64,000 nucleotides of DNA, from assembly GCA_051881435.1 (NCBI GenBank), contig JBJEPW010000032.1, positions 1 through 64,000 on the forward strand. Reading direction: 5' to 3'. The notes below the pieces were generated by a model. The model did no database searches. It was not told the DNA's origin and saw only the letters and a program-made list of their open reading frames with translations. The stretch's first letter is position 1, and each line of letters begins with the position of its first letter. Shown in pieces: positions 42,332 to 50,529 of the stretch. The DNA comes from Fimenecus sp051881435. Lineage in GTDB: Bacteria; Bacillota; Clostridia; Oscillospirales; Acutalibacteraceae. Made by a program: the position numbers and the translations under genes.

Positions 42332-43207
42332 ATGGAAAATAATAAAGGAATTATTTTAAAAGGTATCGGCGGCTTCTATTATGTTGAAGTCGCCGATGCG
42401 ATATATGAATGTAAAGCCCGCGGAGTTTTCAGAAAAGAAAAAATTACTCCTTGTGCAGGCGATTATGTAAAAATTTCAGTGAATGACAAAGCTGAAAACA
42501 CGATAGACGAAATCCTTGAAAGAAAGAACAGTTTAATTCGTCCGCCTGTCGCTAACATTGACAATTTGATTATTGTAGTTTCCACTGTTCAGCCAAGGCC
42601 TAATTTTCTCTTAATTGATAAACTCATTGCTGTCGCAGAACACAAGAATATAGAACCGATTATCATCGTTACAAAAACCGATTTGGAAAGCGACAGCGAA
42701 ATTGTCAATATATATAAGCAAAGCGGAATAAAAGTAATATCAAAAAGCGATTCTGATTACCTTTCGTGTCTAAAAGATTTAATGACAGGGAAAATCAATG
42801 CTTTTACGGGGAATTCGGGCGTTGGCAAAACAACTCTTTTAAACAGCCTTGATACTGCTATTAACCGTTCAACAGGTGAAATAAGCGAAAAATTAGGCAG
42901 GGGACGGCACACTACCCGTCAGGCAGAGCTTTTCAAAGTCTGCGGCGGATATGTTATTGACACACCGGGTTTTTCCTCGTTTGAATTTGAAAAGAACGAT
43001 TATATAAAAAAAGAAGATCTGGCATACTGTTTTCGGGAATTCCGTGAATATTTAGGTGATTGTAAATTTACCTCCTGTACCCATACAAGCGATAAAGGCT
43101 GTGCCATTTGCGATGCCGTTAATAACGGCATTATAAGCAAATCAAGACACAACAGCTATATTTCAATGTATGAGCAGGCAAAAAAAATAAAAGAGTGGGA
43201 ATTATGA
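42332..43207 (+). CDS. rsgA: Ribosome small-subunit GTPase RsgA
   Basis: Circularly permuted GTPase aiding 30S maturation; 291 residues. An N-terminal OB fold precedes the permuted G motifs: G4 VTKTDLE, G1 GNSGVGKTTLLN, G3 DTPGFSSFE. The C-terminal zinc site is in CKFTSCTHTSDKGCAI. It begins 2 bases after prkC and shares ATGA with thiN. rpe, usually between these, is absent. Confidence 0.96.
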   Translation: MENNKGIILKGIGGFYYVEVADAIYECKARGVFRKEKITPCAGDYVKISVNDKAENTIDEILERKNSLIRPPVANIDNLIIVVSTVQPRPNFLLIDKLIAVAEHKNIEPIIIVTKTDLESDSEIVNIYKQSGIKVISKSDSDYLSCLKDLMTGKINAFTGNSGVGKTTLLNSLDTAINRSTGEISEKLGRGRHTTRQAELFKVCGGYVIDTPGFSSFEFEKNDYIKKEDLAYCFREFREYLGDCKFTSCTHTSDKGCAICDAVNNGIISKSRHNSYISMYEQAKKIKEWEL

Positions 43208-43830
43208 GTAAACGTTGTATAATAGTCGGAGGCGGGGAATGCTCCGTTGATTTAATAAAAGAGAATATTAATTGCAACGACTATATTATCTGTGCTGACA
43301 GCGGCTATGATATACTTTCAAGAACTTCATATATTCCGTCCCTTGTTATCGGTGATTTTGATTCTGTTTCAGTTCCGATTCCGAAAAATATTTCCGTTGT
43401 AAAGCTACCTGTTGAAAAAGATATTACAGACTGTGAAGCGGCAATTAACGAAGGAATTAACAACGGTTGTTCTTCTTTTATTATTCTCGGCGGTACAGGC
43501 GGCAGATTTGAACATACATTTGCCAATATATCTCTTATGGCTAAAACCGTAAAAAACGGATTCGAATGTGTTATAATTGATGAAAAGCACATTTTCAGAG
43601 CTATTCACAATTCATCTCTTAGGCTTAAATACTCTGAAAATACTCAAATATCTGTTTTTGCTTTCGGAAACAAAGCATACGGCGTTTGTGAGCGAGGATT
43701 TCACTATACCCTTGATAACTACAATTTGGACCCTTTTGAGCCTCTTGGTATCAGCAACGATATAAAAGACGAATTCGGTGAAATCTCCGTTAAAGACGGA
43801 ACATTGATTGTTATTGAAACTAAAATGTAA
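43204..43830 (+). CDS. thiN: Thiamine diphosphokinase
   Basis: Pyrophosphorylates thiamine to thiamine diphosphate; 208 residues. VIGDFDSVS (substrate-binding Asp pair), KDITDCEAAINEGINNG and LGGTGGRFEHTFANI are typical of the TPK family. ATG at 43204 overlaps the rsgA stop (ATGA). No TPP riboswitch in front. Confidence 0.93.
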   Translation: MSKRCIIVGGGECSVDLIKENINCNDYIICADSGYDILSRTSYIPSLVIGDFDSVSVPIPKNISVVKLPVEKDITDCEAAINEGINNGCSSFIILGGTGGRFEHTFANISLMAKTVKNGFECVIIDEKHIFRAIHNSSLRLKYSENTQISVFAFGNKAYGVCERGFHYTLDNYNLDPFEPLGISNDIKDEFGEISVKDGTLIVIETKM

Positions 43831-43888
43831 CACAAAAATATCCCTTGCGTATAATGTATTACAACATACATTTGCAGGGGGTTTTTTT

Positions 43889-44035
43889 ATGGGAAGAAGA
43901 ACCGGTTCAAAAGGGATTATATTTATCGCACTCGGTTTGGGGCTCTTAATCTCTTTAATCCTTCCCGCAAAGTTTATAATAATTTTTCTCGCTGTTGCGC
44001 TTGTATTCAGCGGAATATCCCTTTGCAAAAATTAG
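43889..44035 (+). CDS. Small two-helix membrane protein, unknown
   Basis: A 48-residue protein with AGGGGG 7 bases ahead of its ATG. After a basic start (GRRTGSKG) it is almost wholly hydrophobic: GIIFIALGLGLLISLIL, a short PAK turn, then FIIIFLAVALVFSGISLC. This suggests a membrane hairpin. I do not recognise the family. It lies between thiN and spoVM, 13 bases ahead of spoVM, and is likely on the same transcript, so a sporulation role is possible but unproven. A longer upstream frame from 43808 has no start signal. Confidence 0.7.
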   Translation: MGRRTGSKGIIFIALGLGLLISLILPAKFIIIFLAVALVFSGISLCKN

Positions 44036-44048
44036 GGAGGGCATTTTC

Positions 44049-44135
44049 ATGAAAGTAGTATTGGTAAAAAGTCCAAAGCTTGTAAGCGGTATTTTAAGAA
44101 TGATTTTCGGCATTAAAAAAGACACAACGGAGTAA
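44049..44135 (+). CDS. spoVM: Stage V sporulation protein SpoVM
   Basis: A 28-residue peptide beginning MKVVLVKSPKLVSGILRMIF. It aligns with B. subtilis SpoVM (26 residues) at M1, K2, K7, P9, K10, G14, I15, R17, G21 and a basic end. In B. subtilis this amphipathic helix recognises the convex forespore membrane and, with SpoIVA, roots the spore coat; P9 is important for that. GGGAGG is 8 bases ahead of the ATG. Position after thiN equals the B. subtilis order, which confirms a gene short enough to be missed by annotation. Confidence 0.9.
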   Translation: MKVVLVKSPKLVSGILRMIFGIKKDTTE

Positions 44136-44149
44136 ATAACAGAAAAAAA

Positions 44150-44170
44150 TCCCGGCACAAAGTGCCGGGA
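44150..44170. terminator. Bidirectional terminator between spoVM and rubrerythrin
   Basis: A 9-bp stem TCCCGGCAC / GTGCCGGGA with a 3-base loop and A/T tracts on both sides (AAAAAA before, AAAAATTTT after). It ends the long + strand operon and the convergent perR-rbr operon. Confidence 0.9.
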
Positions 44171-44184
44171 AAAATTTTATACGA

Positions 44185-44733
44185 TTATTTGCCGAAATAT
44201 CTGTTAAGAAGTCCCTCAAAAGCCTTACCGTGACGGGCTTCATCTCTTGCCATTTCGTGAACGGTATCGTGAATAGCGTCAAGATTTTCAGCCTTTGCGC
44301 GTTTAGCGAGCTCAAACTTACCCATTGTTGCGCCGTTTTCAGCCTCAACGCGCATTTCAAGGTTCTTTTTAGTGCTGTCGGTTACAACCTCACCGAGAAG
44401 TTCTGCAAACTTTGCAGCGTGCTCTGCCTCTTCGTAGGCAGCCTTTTCCCAATAAAGTCCGATTTCGGGGTAACCCTCTCTGTGTGCAACTCTTGCCATT
44501 GCAAGGTACATACCAACCTCTGTGCACTCGCCGTTGAAGTTTGCGCGAAGACCTTCAAGAATATCCTCGGGAACATCCTTAGCAACACCTACAACATGCT
44601 CAGCAGCCCATGTTCTTGCGCTTTCTTCGACTACTGTGAATCTTGCACCGGGAACGCCGCACTGAGGGCATTTTTCGGGGGGAGTATCTCCCTCATGAAC
44701 ATAACCGCAAACGGGGCAAACATACTTTTTCAT
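44185..44733 (-). CDS. rbr: Reverse rubrerythrin (NADH peroxidase-type)
   Basis: A 182-residue peroxide-scavenging protein with the rubredoxin-like domain at the N-terminus (C6, C9, C22, C25 in YVCPVCGYVHEG and KCPQCG), followed by a ferritin-like diiron four-helix domain with repeated E-x-x-H motifs (EEAEHAAKF, DEARHGKAF). That domain order is the reverse of classic rubrerythrin, as in clostridial revRbr. ATG at 44733 follows GGAGG. It follows perR by 14 bases, the second gene of the oxidative-stress operon. Confidence 0.95.
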   Translation of the reverse strand: MKKYVCPVCGYVHEGDTPPEKCPQCGVPGARFTVVEESARTWAAEHVVGVAKDVPEDILEGLRANFNGECTEVGMYLAMARVAHREGYPEIGLYWEKAAYEEAEHAAKFAELLGEVVTDSTKKNLEMRVEAENGATMGKFELAKRAKAENLDAIHDTVHEMARDEARHGKAFEGLLNRYFGK

Positions 44734-44747
44734 AATAAATTCCTCCA

Positions 44748-45140
44748 TTAGTTTTTATTTCCACGGTTTTCGCAGCAGATTTTACAATTACCGTAAAGCA
44801 TCAAGCTGTAACCGTAAATTTGACCTATATTTTCATCAGAAAAATCATAACTGTCATTTTTTATGGACATAATGTCATACAATTTACCGCAGGATAAGCA
44901 TTTAAAATGCGCGTGAGGGGCAATATTGCCGTCAAAACGGTCATTAGCTCCGTCAGGGATTCTGATTATTTGGCCGTTTTCCTCCAACTGCGACAAATTT
45001 CTGTAAAGAGTACCCAAGCTTAGATTCGGAATGCTTTCACGAACAGAGTAATACAGCTCTTTGGCAGTTGGATGGTCATATCTTGATTTTAAATCGGCAA
45101 GAATGGCATCTCTTTGCCTGCTTTTCCTTTCTATCGGCAT
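44748..45140 (-). CDS. perR: Fur/PerR-family peroxide-sensing repressor
   Basis: A 130-residue Fur-superfamily regulator. N-terminal winged helix (about 10-80), then the structural zinc cysteines in FKCLSCGKL and NCKICCENRG, and metal ligands HAHF. PerR rather than Fur is inferred because rubrerythrin is in the same operon. AGGAC precedes the ATG. A palindrome overlapping its own -10 implies autoregulation. Confidence 0.9.
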   Translation of the reverse strand: MPIERKSRQRDAILADLKSRYDHPTAKELYYSVRESIPNLSLGTLYRNLSQLEENGQIIRIPDGANDRFDGNIAPHAHFKCLSCGKLYDIMSIKNDSYDFSDENIGQIYGYSLMLYGNCKICCENRGNKN

Positions 45141-45153
45141 ACAAAGTCCTCAC

Positions 45154-45174
45154 TAACAGTAATGATTACTGTTA
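45154..45174. promoter_or_regulatory. PerR-type operator, perfect 21-bp palindrome
   Basis: TAACAGTAAT-G-ATTACTGTTA is an inverted repeat with ten bases per arm around a single centre. The length and 1-base centre match Fur/PerR boxes (7-1-7 core CAGTAATGATTACTG), though bases differ from the B. subtilis PerR box. It touches the -10 of the perR promoter and sits in the perR/GHL10 divergent gap. Confidence 0.8.
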
Positions 45175-45201
45175 TTATATCATAATTTTTGATAAAATCA
45201 A
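45174..45201 (-). promoter_or_regulatory. Sigma-A promoter of perR-rbr
   Basis: On the - strand TTGATT (45201-45196), 16-base spacer, perfect TATAAT (45179-45174). Its -10 overlaps the 21-bp palindrome by one base, so a bound regulator would block initiation. Confidence 0.75.
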
Positions 45202-45227
45202 TAGTTTTTTATAAAAAAGGTGATGAA

Positions 45228-46430
45228 TTGATAAAGAAATTTCTTTTAATTATATTGATAGTAGCTCTAATGTTTTCTTCGTGCGAAAAATCTTCAGGTG
45301 ATAACACGGATGTGCCTGAAAACCAAAACAGCTATATAATCGGTGCTTGGATAAATTACAATGAAATTCGCGAACTTTTTGATTCTGCAAGTAATCAAGG
45401 CGAATTTGATACAATCGTTGAAAGCAAACTGAGAATTCTTAATACATATGATGTGAATACTGTTTTTCTCCATTGCCGCGCTTTTGATGACTGTTTTTAT
45501 AAATCCGATATATTTCCTGTCAGCGAATACGCTTCAAACGAAGAAGGAGAGTTAAAATTCGATGTATTGGAAACATTTATTCGTATCTCGCAAAAATACA
45601 ATATTCAAATCCACGCTTGGATAAATCCATACAGAATAAGAAAGGACGGCATTAAAGAAAAGGTCAGTCCGCATTCTCCTGCATATGAAATAATAAATAA
45701 CGGTAACTTATCGCAGGAACTGATTTTATGTGACAATGCAATATATTACAATCCTGCGTCAGGTTCTGCACAAAAAAGGATTTTGGAGGGGATAAGAGAG
45801 ATTTTAGAAAATTATAAAGTGGCCGGTATTCATTTTGACGACTATTTTTATCCCTCCACTTCAAATGATATTGATAATCTTTTATATAATGAATACACGG
45901 AACAAGGAGGAAAGTTATCTTTACAGGATTACAGGCGGCAATGTGTTAATACAATGATTTCATCTGTTTATTCTCTGATAAAAAGCTATGATGATGACTT
46001 GATTTTTTCAATAAGTCCTGCGGCAAATATTGAAAGCAATTATAACAGTTCATATGCAGATGTTGCACTTTGGATGCAATCACCCGGTTATACAGACTGG
46101 ATAATTCCGCAAATATATTTCGGCTTTGAGCACGAAAAAATGCCTTTCTTAAAAGTTTTGGAGCAGTGGGAAAATCTTGCTGATGAAAGCAAGGTAAGGC
46201 TGATTATAGGATTGCCTCTATATAAATCGGGAAAAGAAGATGCTTATGCAGGTGCAGGTGCGCAGGAATGGCAAAACAACAGCGATATCATCTCACGGCA
46301 AATACGGTGCATACAAGAAAATGAAAAAATGGCCGGATATGTTTATTTTTCCGCTTCATATTTATACAATGATATAAGCAACAGTGAAAACCGCAACATT
46401 CTGTCGAATGAGGATATAACCAAAATATAG
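45228..46430 (+). CDS. Family 10-like glycosyl hydrolase lipoprotein
   Basis: A 400-residue lipoprotein with a GHL10/DUF187 TIM-barrel domain (about 35-380). Lipobox SSC with C19 follows a short hydrophobic leader. Typical segments are VFLHCRAFDD, IHAWINPYRIRKDG, GIHFDDYFYPS and WIIPQIYFGFEH. The family resembles glycoside hydrolases; YngK-like members are predicted to act on surface glycans. TTG at 45228 with AAGGTGATGAA upstream; the frame opening at 45189 has no start signal. Divergent from perR. Confidence 0.88.
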   Translation: MIKKFLLIILIVALMFSSCEKSSGDNTDVPENQNSYIIGAWINYNEIRELFDSASNQGEFDTIVESKLRILNTYDVNTVFLHCRAFDDCFYKSDIFPVSEYASNEEGELKFDVLETFIRISQKYNIQIHAWINPYRIRKDGIKEKVSPHSPAYEIINNGNLSQELILCDNAIYYNPASGSAQKRILEGIREILENYKVAGIHFDDYFYPSTSNDIDNLLYNEYTEQGGKLSLQDYRRQCVNTMISSVYSLIKSYDDDLIFSISPAANIESNYNSSYADVALWMQSPGYTDWIIPQIYFGFEHEKMPFLKVLEQWENLADESKVRLIIGLPLYKSGKEDAYAGAGAQEWQNNSDIISRQIRCIQENEKMAGYVYFSASYLYNDISNSENRNILSNEDITKI

Positions 46431-46433
46431 AAT

Positions 46434-46462
46434 TTGACAATCATACTGTAATTTGGTAAAAT
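46434..46462 (+). promoter_or_regulatory. Near-consensus sigma-A promoter of the glucosaminidase gene
   Basis: TTGACA (46434-46439), 17-base spacer, TAAAAT (46457-46462). An inverted repeat ATACTGT / ACAGTAT (46443-46449 and 46464-46470) brackets the -10 and may be an operator. Confidence 0.8.
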
Positions 46463-46493
46463 AACAGTATATTCGGTCAAAGGAAGTGAGAAT

Positions 46494-48563
46494 ATGAAAT
46501 CAAGAATAACTAAGAGTGCTGTTTCGGTTGTTCTGGCTGTTTCAATTCTTTTCTCACTTGCTTTTTGTTTTGCCGTAAGCGCTCAGACACAGTCAGGATA
46601 CATTACCGCAGACAGTATCCGAGTCCGTACAAGTCCCACAACAACCCCGGGTGATTCTAACCGCCTTACACATAGCGGAAGCTATGTTATGTTAAATACA
46701 GGACATTCAGTTACAGTTCTCGAAGTTGTTTCAAGCACAGATGACAGCAAAAACCCTACATGGGCTCATATAAAATTCCAATATTCGGGTGCAGAGCTTG
46801 AAGGTTATGTTTCCGCGGCATATGTGCATATAAATCAGGACACCGATGTTACCGTGCCTGACGATATTCCGGAGATATACAAGCCGTACATCGAGCAACT
46901 GCTGAAATCCCATCCTAATTGGAAATTTGTTATTTATGACACAGGCTATGATTGGAACAGTCTGTTTTCAACGGGCAGTAACGGACAAGGTTATCCCGGC
47001 AGAAGCTTAATATCATACAATTATCCTCTTTCTTACCGTTCAACCGAATCGGGTAACTATGACTGGCGTAATGATAAATGGATTGCTCATGACAGCAATC
47101 AATGGTATCAGGCTAATACTCAGACCATTGCATATTATATGGACCCCCGCAATTTCTTAAATGAGAATTCCGTCTTTATGTTTGAGAGTCTGTCTTATGA
47201 CAGTACAACTCAAAAAATTGAAGGTGTTACAAGTATTTTAAAGGGCTCGTTTATGGAGGGAAAATCCATAACAAGTACGAGTGGCACCACCGTTACATAC
47301 CCGCAAGCATATATTGATGCCGCAGTTTATTCAAAAGTCAGCCCATATCATCTTGCTTCCCGAACAATTCAGGAGGTTGGTAAGGGAGGAAGCGGCTCCA
47401 CAAGCGGTACATATTCAGGTTATGAAGGATATTATAACTATTACAATATAGGTGCAACGCAAGGAACTTCGCCTATTGCCAACGGCTTGAATTTTGCAAA
47501 AACAGGCGGTTCCATGAGTGATGCAAACAAGCAGAAGTGCCTTATTCCATGGAATACTCCATACAAATCAATAGTCGGCGGCGGCTATTGGATTGGAATG
47601 AGCTATATAAACAGCAGTCATAAGCAAAATACCCTCTATTTCCAAAAGTTTAACACCTCAAATCCGTCAAGTTCCTATTTCTACCACCAGTATATGGGCA
47701 ATATTATGGCTCCTGCAAATGAAGCGCCGAGTATAAGAAAATCATACATTTCTCTGGGGATTATTGATAACAGCTTTACTTTTATAATTCCGTATTATAA
47801 AAATATGCCCAGCACTGCCTGTGCACTTCCTGTCTCAAACAATTACAGCCCTAATAACTGGCTTAAAACTTTAAGTGTTGACGGATATTCAATTAGTTTT
47901 GACGCGGCGCAGACAAGCGGTTATTCAATCACAGTTCCTGCATCTGTGTCCTCGGTAAAAGTCAATGCAACAGCGGTAAACTCAAATGCAAAAATCTCAG
48001 GTACCGGTACCGTATCTCTAAAAGACGGGAATAATACCGTGTCCGTTACTGTAACTGCTCAAAACGGAGATAAAAGGGTTTATACAATCAATGTAACACG
48101 CAGTACACAAGAAAAAATCCCATTAAAGGGAATTTCATTAAGTGCTACATCATTGTCTCTCTTTAAGGGTGATGCAAAACAACTTTCGGTTAGCTATAAT
48201 CCGTCTAATACAACCGATGATAAAACAGTAAGCTGGTCATCTTCAAATACTTCTGTCGCCACCGTTTCCAACGGCAAAGTAACAGCAGTAGGTAAGGGAG
48301 AGGCTACAATAACTGCAAAAGTCGGCAGTTTTACGGCAACCTGCAAGGTAACGGTAACCGATGAATGTAAATTAGGCGATATTGACGCTGACGGCGACAT
48401 AACCATTGCGGACGCCTTGATGATTTTTAAATATAAAACAGGTGAAATAACACTTTCCGCCTCAGCACTTGCCGCCGCAGATACAGATAAAAACGGCGCA
48501 GTAGAATTAGCAGATGCGCTAAGAATTTTTAAATATAAGAGCGGCGAAATTTCAACGTTATAA
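46494..48563 (+). CDS. Secreted glucosaminidase-like protein with Ig-like and dockerin domains
   Basis: A 689-residue exported protein. Signal peptide 1-31 ending VSAQ; SH3-like region (about 35-110); a catalytic domain resembling LytD-type endo-N-acetylglucosaminidases (about 130-450) with ASRTIQEVGKGGSG, NYYNIGAT and IGMSYIN; a cadherin-like beta domain (about 455-540); a BIG2 Ig-like domain (about 545-620, ISLSATSLSLFKGD); and a type I dockerin at the C-terminus (about 625-689) with two calcium loops, DIDADGDITIADAL and DTDKNGAVELADAL. Probably a peptidoglycan hydrolase tethered through a cohesin, none of which is in the window. ATG with GGAAGTGAG. Confidence 0.9.
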   Translation: MKSRITKSAVSVVLAVSILFSLAFCFAVSAQTQSGYITADSIRVRTSPTTTPGDSNRLTHSGSYVMLNTGHSVTVLEVVSSTDDSKNPTWAHIKFQYSGAELEGYVSAAYVHINQDTDVTVPDDIPEIYKPYIEQLLKSHPNWKFVIYDTGYDWNSLFSTGSNGQGYPGRSLISYNYPLSYRSTESGNYDWRNDKWIAHDSNQWYQANTQTIAYYMDPRNFLNENSVFMFESLSYDSTTQKIEGVTSILKGSFMEGKSITSTSGTTVTYPQAYIDAAVYSKVSPYHLASRTIQEVGKGGSGSTSGTYSGYEGYYNYYNIGATQGTSPIANGLNFAKTGGSMSDANKQKCLIPWNTPYKSIVGGGYWIGMSYINSSHKQNTLYFQKFNTSNPSSSYFYHQYMGNIMAPANEAPSIRKSYISLGIIDNSFTFIIPYYKNMPSTACALPVSNNYSPNNWLKTLSVDGYSISFDAAQTSGYSITVPASVSSVKVNATAVNSNAKISGTGTVSLKDGNNTVSVTVTAQNGDKRVYTINVTRSTQEKIPLKGISLSATSLSLFKGDAKQLSVSYNPSNTTDDKTVSWSSSNTSVATVSNGKVTAVGKGEATITAKVGSFTATCKVTVTDECKLGDIDADGDITIADALMIFKYKTGEITLSASALAAADTDKNGAVELADALRIFKYKSGEISTL

Positions 48564-48566
48564 AAT

Positions 48567-48602
48567 AACAGCCGACCGAGTGTATTGCTTCGGTCGGCTG
48601 TT
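48567..48602. terminator. Bidirectional terminator between glucosaminidase and hydrolase genes
   Basis: A 13-bp perfect stem AACAGCCGACCGA / TCGGTCGGCTGTT around a 10-base loop, followed by TTTT on + and preceded by AAAAT for the - strand. Serves two convergent genes. Confidence 0.9.
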
Positions 48603-48613
48603 TTATGCGCTCA

Positions 48614-49585
48614 TCATATGTACTTATTTATAAATGTGATTATCGAATCCCAATAGAGTTCCGGGTCTGCACAGGCGTTTCTTGCATGAGGAGCGTTTTC
48701 GATTGTAACCTTTTCCTTTTCGCAGGCGGCCGCATCATAAACCGTATCAAGCATTGAATACGGAACGAAATCGTCTTTATCACCGTGAATAAATATTGTA
48801 GGAGTTTTCGACTTCTTTACCTGCTCAACAGAGGACGCCTTTTTAAAATCGTATCCCGATAAAGCTTTGTTAACCGTGTTGGCGCTGTAAAGCATTGGGA
48901 ATTCGTGCATATGCATTGAATTCTTCAATTTTTCGCTGAATATATCCCAAACCGATGTGTAACCGCAGTCTGCAACGGCGGCTTTAACATTGTCGGGAAG
49001 TTCTTCACCGGTAGTCATCATGGTTGTTGCGGCACCCATCGACACTCCGTGGAGTATGATTTTAATATTCGGATTGTCCTCAACAAGATAATTTATCCAA
49101 TCAATAACATCAAGTCTGTCTTTCCAGCCCATAGTGATTTCATTTTTTTCGCTGTCAGCGTGACCGTTAAGGCTGGGTAGAAGTACATTATATCCCAATT
49201 CATTATATTTTTGCGCATAAATGCCCATATTTCGCGGTGAAGATGTATATCCGTGTATAAGTACCACGCACACATCAGAATCTTCATTTCCGAAAATATA
49301 ATCCGCGTGAATATTCTTTTTAGCCTGTGATGAACGAATGGCAATCTTTTCTTTTTCAGCAGAGTCAAACCACTTTGCTCCGTCTTCAAGCACATTGTTT
49401 AAATAAACCGTGTAATCGTCATCCTTATCGTTAGGGCTTGAAAGTTTTTTAGAAATCGGACTGTTTAAGCCGCTTTTTGTAAGCGTAATGTAATAAAACG
49501 CATTACCGAGCAAAAGATATGTTGCTGTTGCTGTTGCTCCCACAATGCCTGCGGCTTTCAGCGCCTTTTTAGTACCTTTTTTCAT
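48614..49585 (-). CDS. Membrane-anchored alpha/beta hydrolase
   Basis: A 323-residue alpha/beta hydrolase. An N-terminal hydrophobic segment (about 10-35) anchors it. Nucleophile elbow GVSMGAATT, HGYTSSPRNMG as the oxyanion region, a late acid in FIHGDKDDFVPY and a terminal His in NAPHARN make up the triad. Similar to the YqkD/esterase-like group; the substrate is not evident. AGGTG precedes the ATG. Monocistronic, with its own terminator. Confidence 0.88.
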   Translation of the reverse strand: MKKGTKKALKAAGIVGATATATYLLLGNAFYYITLTKSGLNSPISKKLSSPNDKDDDYTVYLNNVLEDGAKWFDSAEKEKIAIRSSQAKKNIHADYIFGNEDSDVCVVLIHGYTSSPRNMGIYAQKYNELGYNVLLPSLNGHADSEKNEITMGWKDRLDVIDWINYLVEDNPNIKIILHGVSMGAATTMMTTGEELPDNVKAAVADCGYTSVWDIFSEKLKNSMHMHEFPMLYSANTVNKALSGYDFKKASSVEQVKKSKTPTIFIHGDKDDFVPYSMLDTVYDAAACEKEKVTIENAPHARNACADPELYWDSIITFINKYI

Positions 49586-49676
49586 AGAATAACACCTCTT
49601 TTTCTAATATTTTACAACGGGATTTGCCAAATGTCTATCTTTTTTTGCGATAAATATGAAAAATCAAAACAAGTAG

Positions 49677-49705
49677 TTGTCATATGACAAAAAATCTGTT
49701 AAAAT
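49677..49705 (+). promoter_or_regulatory. Promoter of the DivIVA-like gene with palindromic -35
   Basis: TTGTCA (49677-49682), 17-base spacer, TAAAAT (49700-49705). The -35 is the left half of a perfect 14-bp palindrome TTGTCATATGACAA (49677-49690), a possible operator. Confidence 0.7.
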
Positions 49706-49741
49706 AGGTATGAATTTTATGTATTGTCAGAGGTAAAGGTT

Positions 49742-50527
49742 ATGAGTCGTGATTTTACTGTTATGAAAACTGCTCTGTTCGGCGGATTTAAAAAAGCCGA
49801 TGTTATTACATATGTTGAAAGTCTGCAAGCCGAAACCGCCGAAGTTAAGGAACAGTTGGACCAAAAAAGAAATGAATCGTTGGAACTTAAAAGGAAAATT
49901 GACGAGCTTGAACTTCGTTTGGACAGTCTTTCAAAAGTAAACGATAAGCTTGCAGAAAAAGAGCTTGAAGCGCACAATCTTTCCGTGCAATTGGAAGTTG
50001 CGATGAAAGAAAACAAGCAATACGCCGCAAGAATCAGCGAATATGAGGAAAAATCAGAAAAACTTAAAAGAGCAGAAAAACAAATCGGCGCCGCATATAT
50101 TGACGCACGCCGCTATTCCGATGAGCTTGTTGACAATGCTAAATCAAAAGCCAAGGATATTGGAGCAATAGCATCTCAGGATGTAAAGCGCGAAGCAAAT
50201 GAAATAGAACAGCTTTTAAAAGATGTTGACGCTATTTCAAAGAAATTTAATTCATCCCTTGAACAATTGCATAAGGATGTGTATGCTCTCGGTACAAAGC
50301 TTAATACCTCTGCATCATCACTTCTTAATCTTCATACCGACCTTACGGGTATTGAGTCCCATTCAGTTGAATTCGATTCAGATATACCCGAAGATGCAGT
50401 TCGTGTAGAAAAAGCGGATGATGACAGCGGGCTTACAATTATTTCCTATGCTCCCAACACAGATTTTAATGAAGATTTGAACATACAACCCGACTCAACA
50501 TTTGATTTCGGCAAAAAAGAAGGATAA
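49742..50527 (+). CDS. DivIVA-like coiled-coil protein
   Basis: A 261-residue protein with a DivIVA/GpsB-type N-terminus (KTALFGGFKKADVITYVESL) followed by a long coiled coil (about 30-110), a membrane-proximal-looking helix (about 115-180), and an acidic, disordered C-terminus (about 190-261). DivIVA proteins bind negatively curved membrane at division sites or poles. ATG at 49742 follows AAAGG. The gene stops 2 bases before the fumarase subunit, an unusual partner. Confidence 0.8.
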   Translation: MSRDFTVMKTALFGGFKKADVITYVESLQAETAEVKEQLDQKRNESLELKRKIDELELRLDSLSKVNDKLAEKELEAHNLSVQLEVAMKENKQYAARISEYEEKSEKLKRAEKQIGAAYIDARRYSDELVDNAKSKAKDIGAIASQDVKREANEIEQLLKDVDAISKKFNSSLEQLHKDVYALGTKLNTSASSLLNLHTDLTGIESHSVEFDSDIPEDAVRVEKADDDSGLTIISYAPNTDFNEDLNIQPDSTFDFGKKEG

Positions 50528-50529
50528 AT

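Noticed and set aside
43838..43872. Sigma-E promoter for the small protein and spoVM (CATACATT at 43865-43872)
   Set aside because: The -10-like element is good but no ATATT-type -35 lies at the required 13-15 base spacing.
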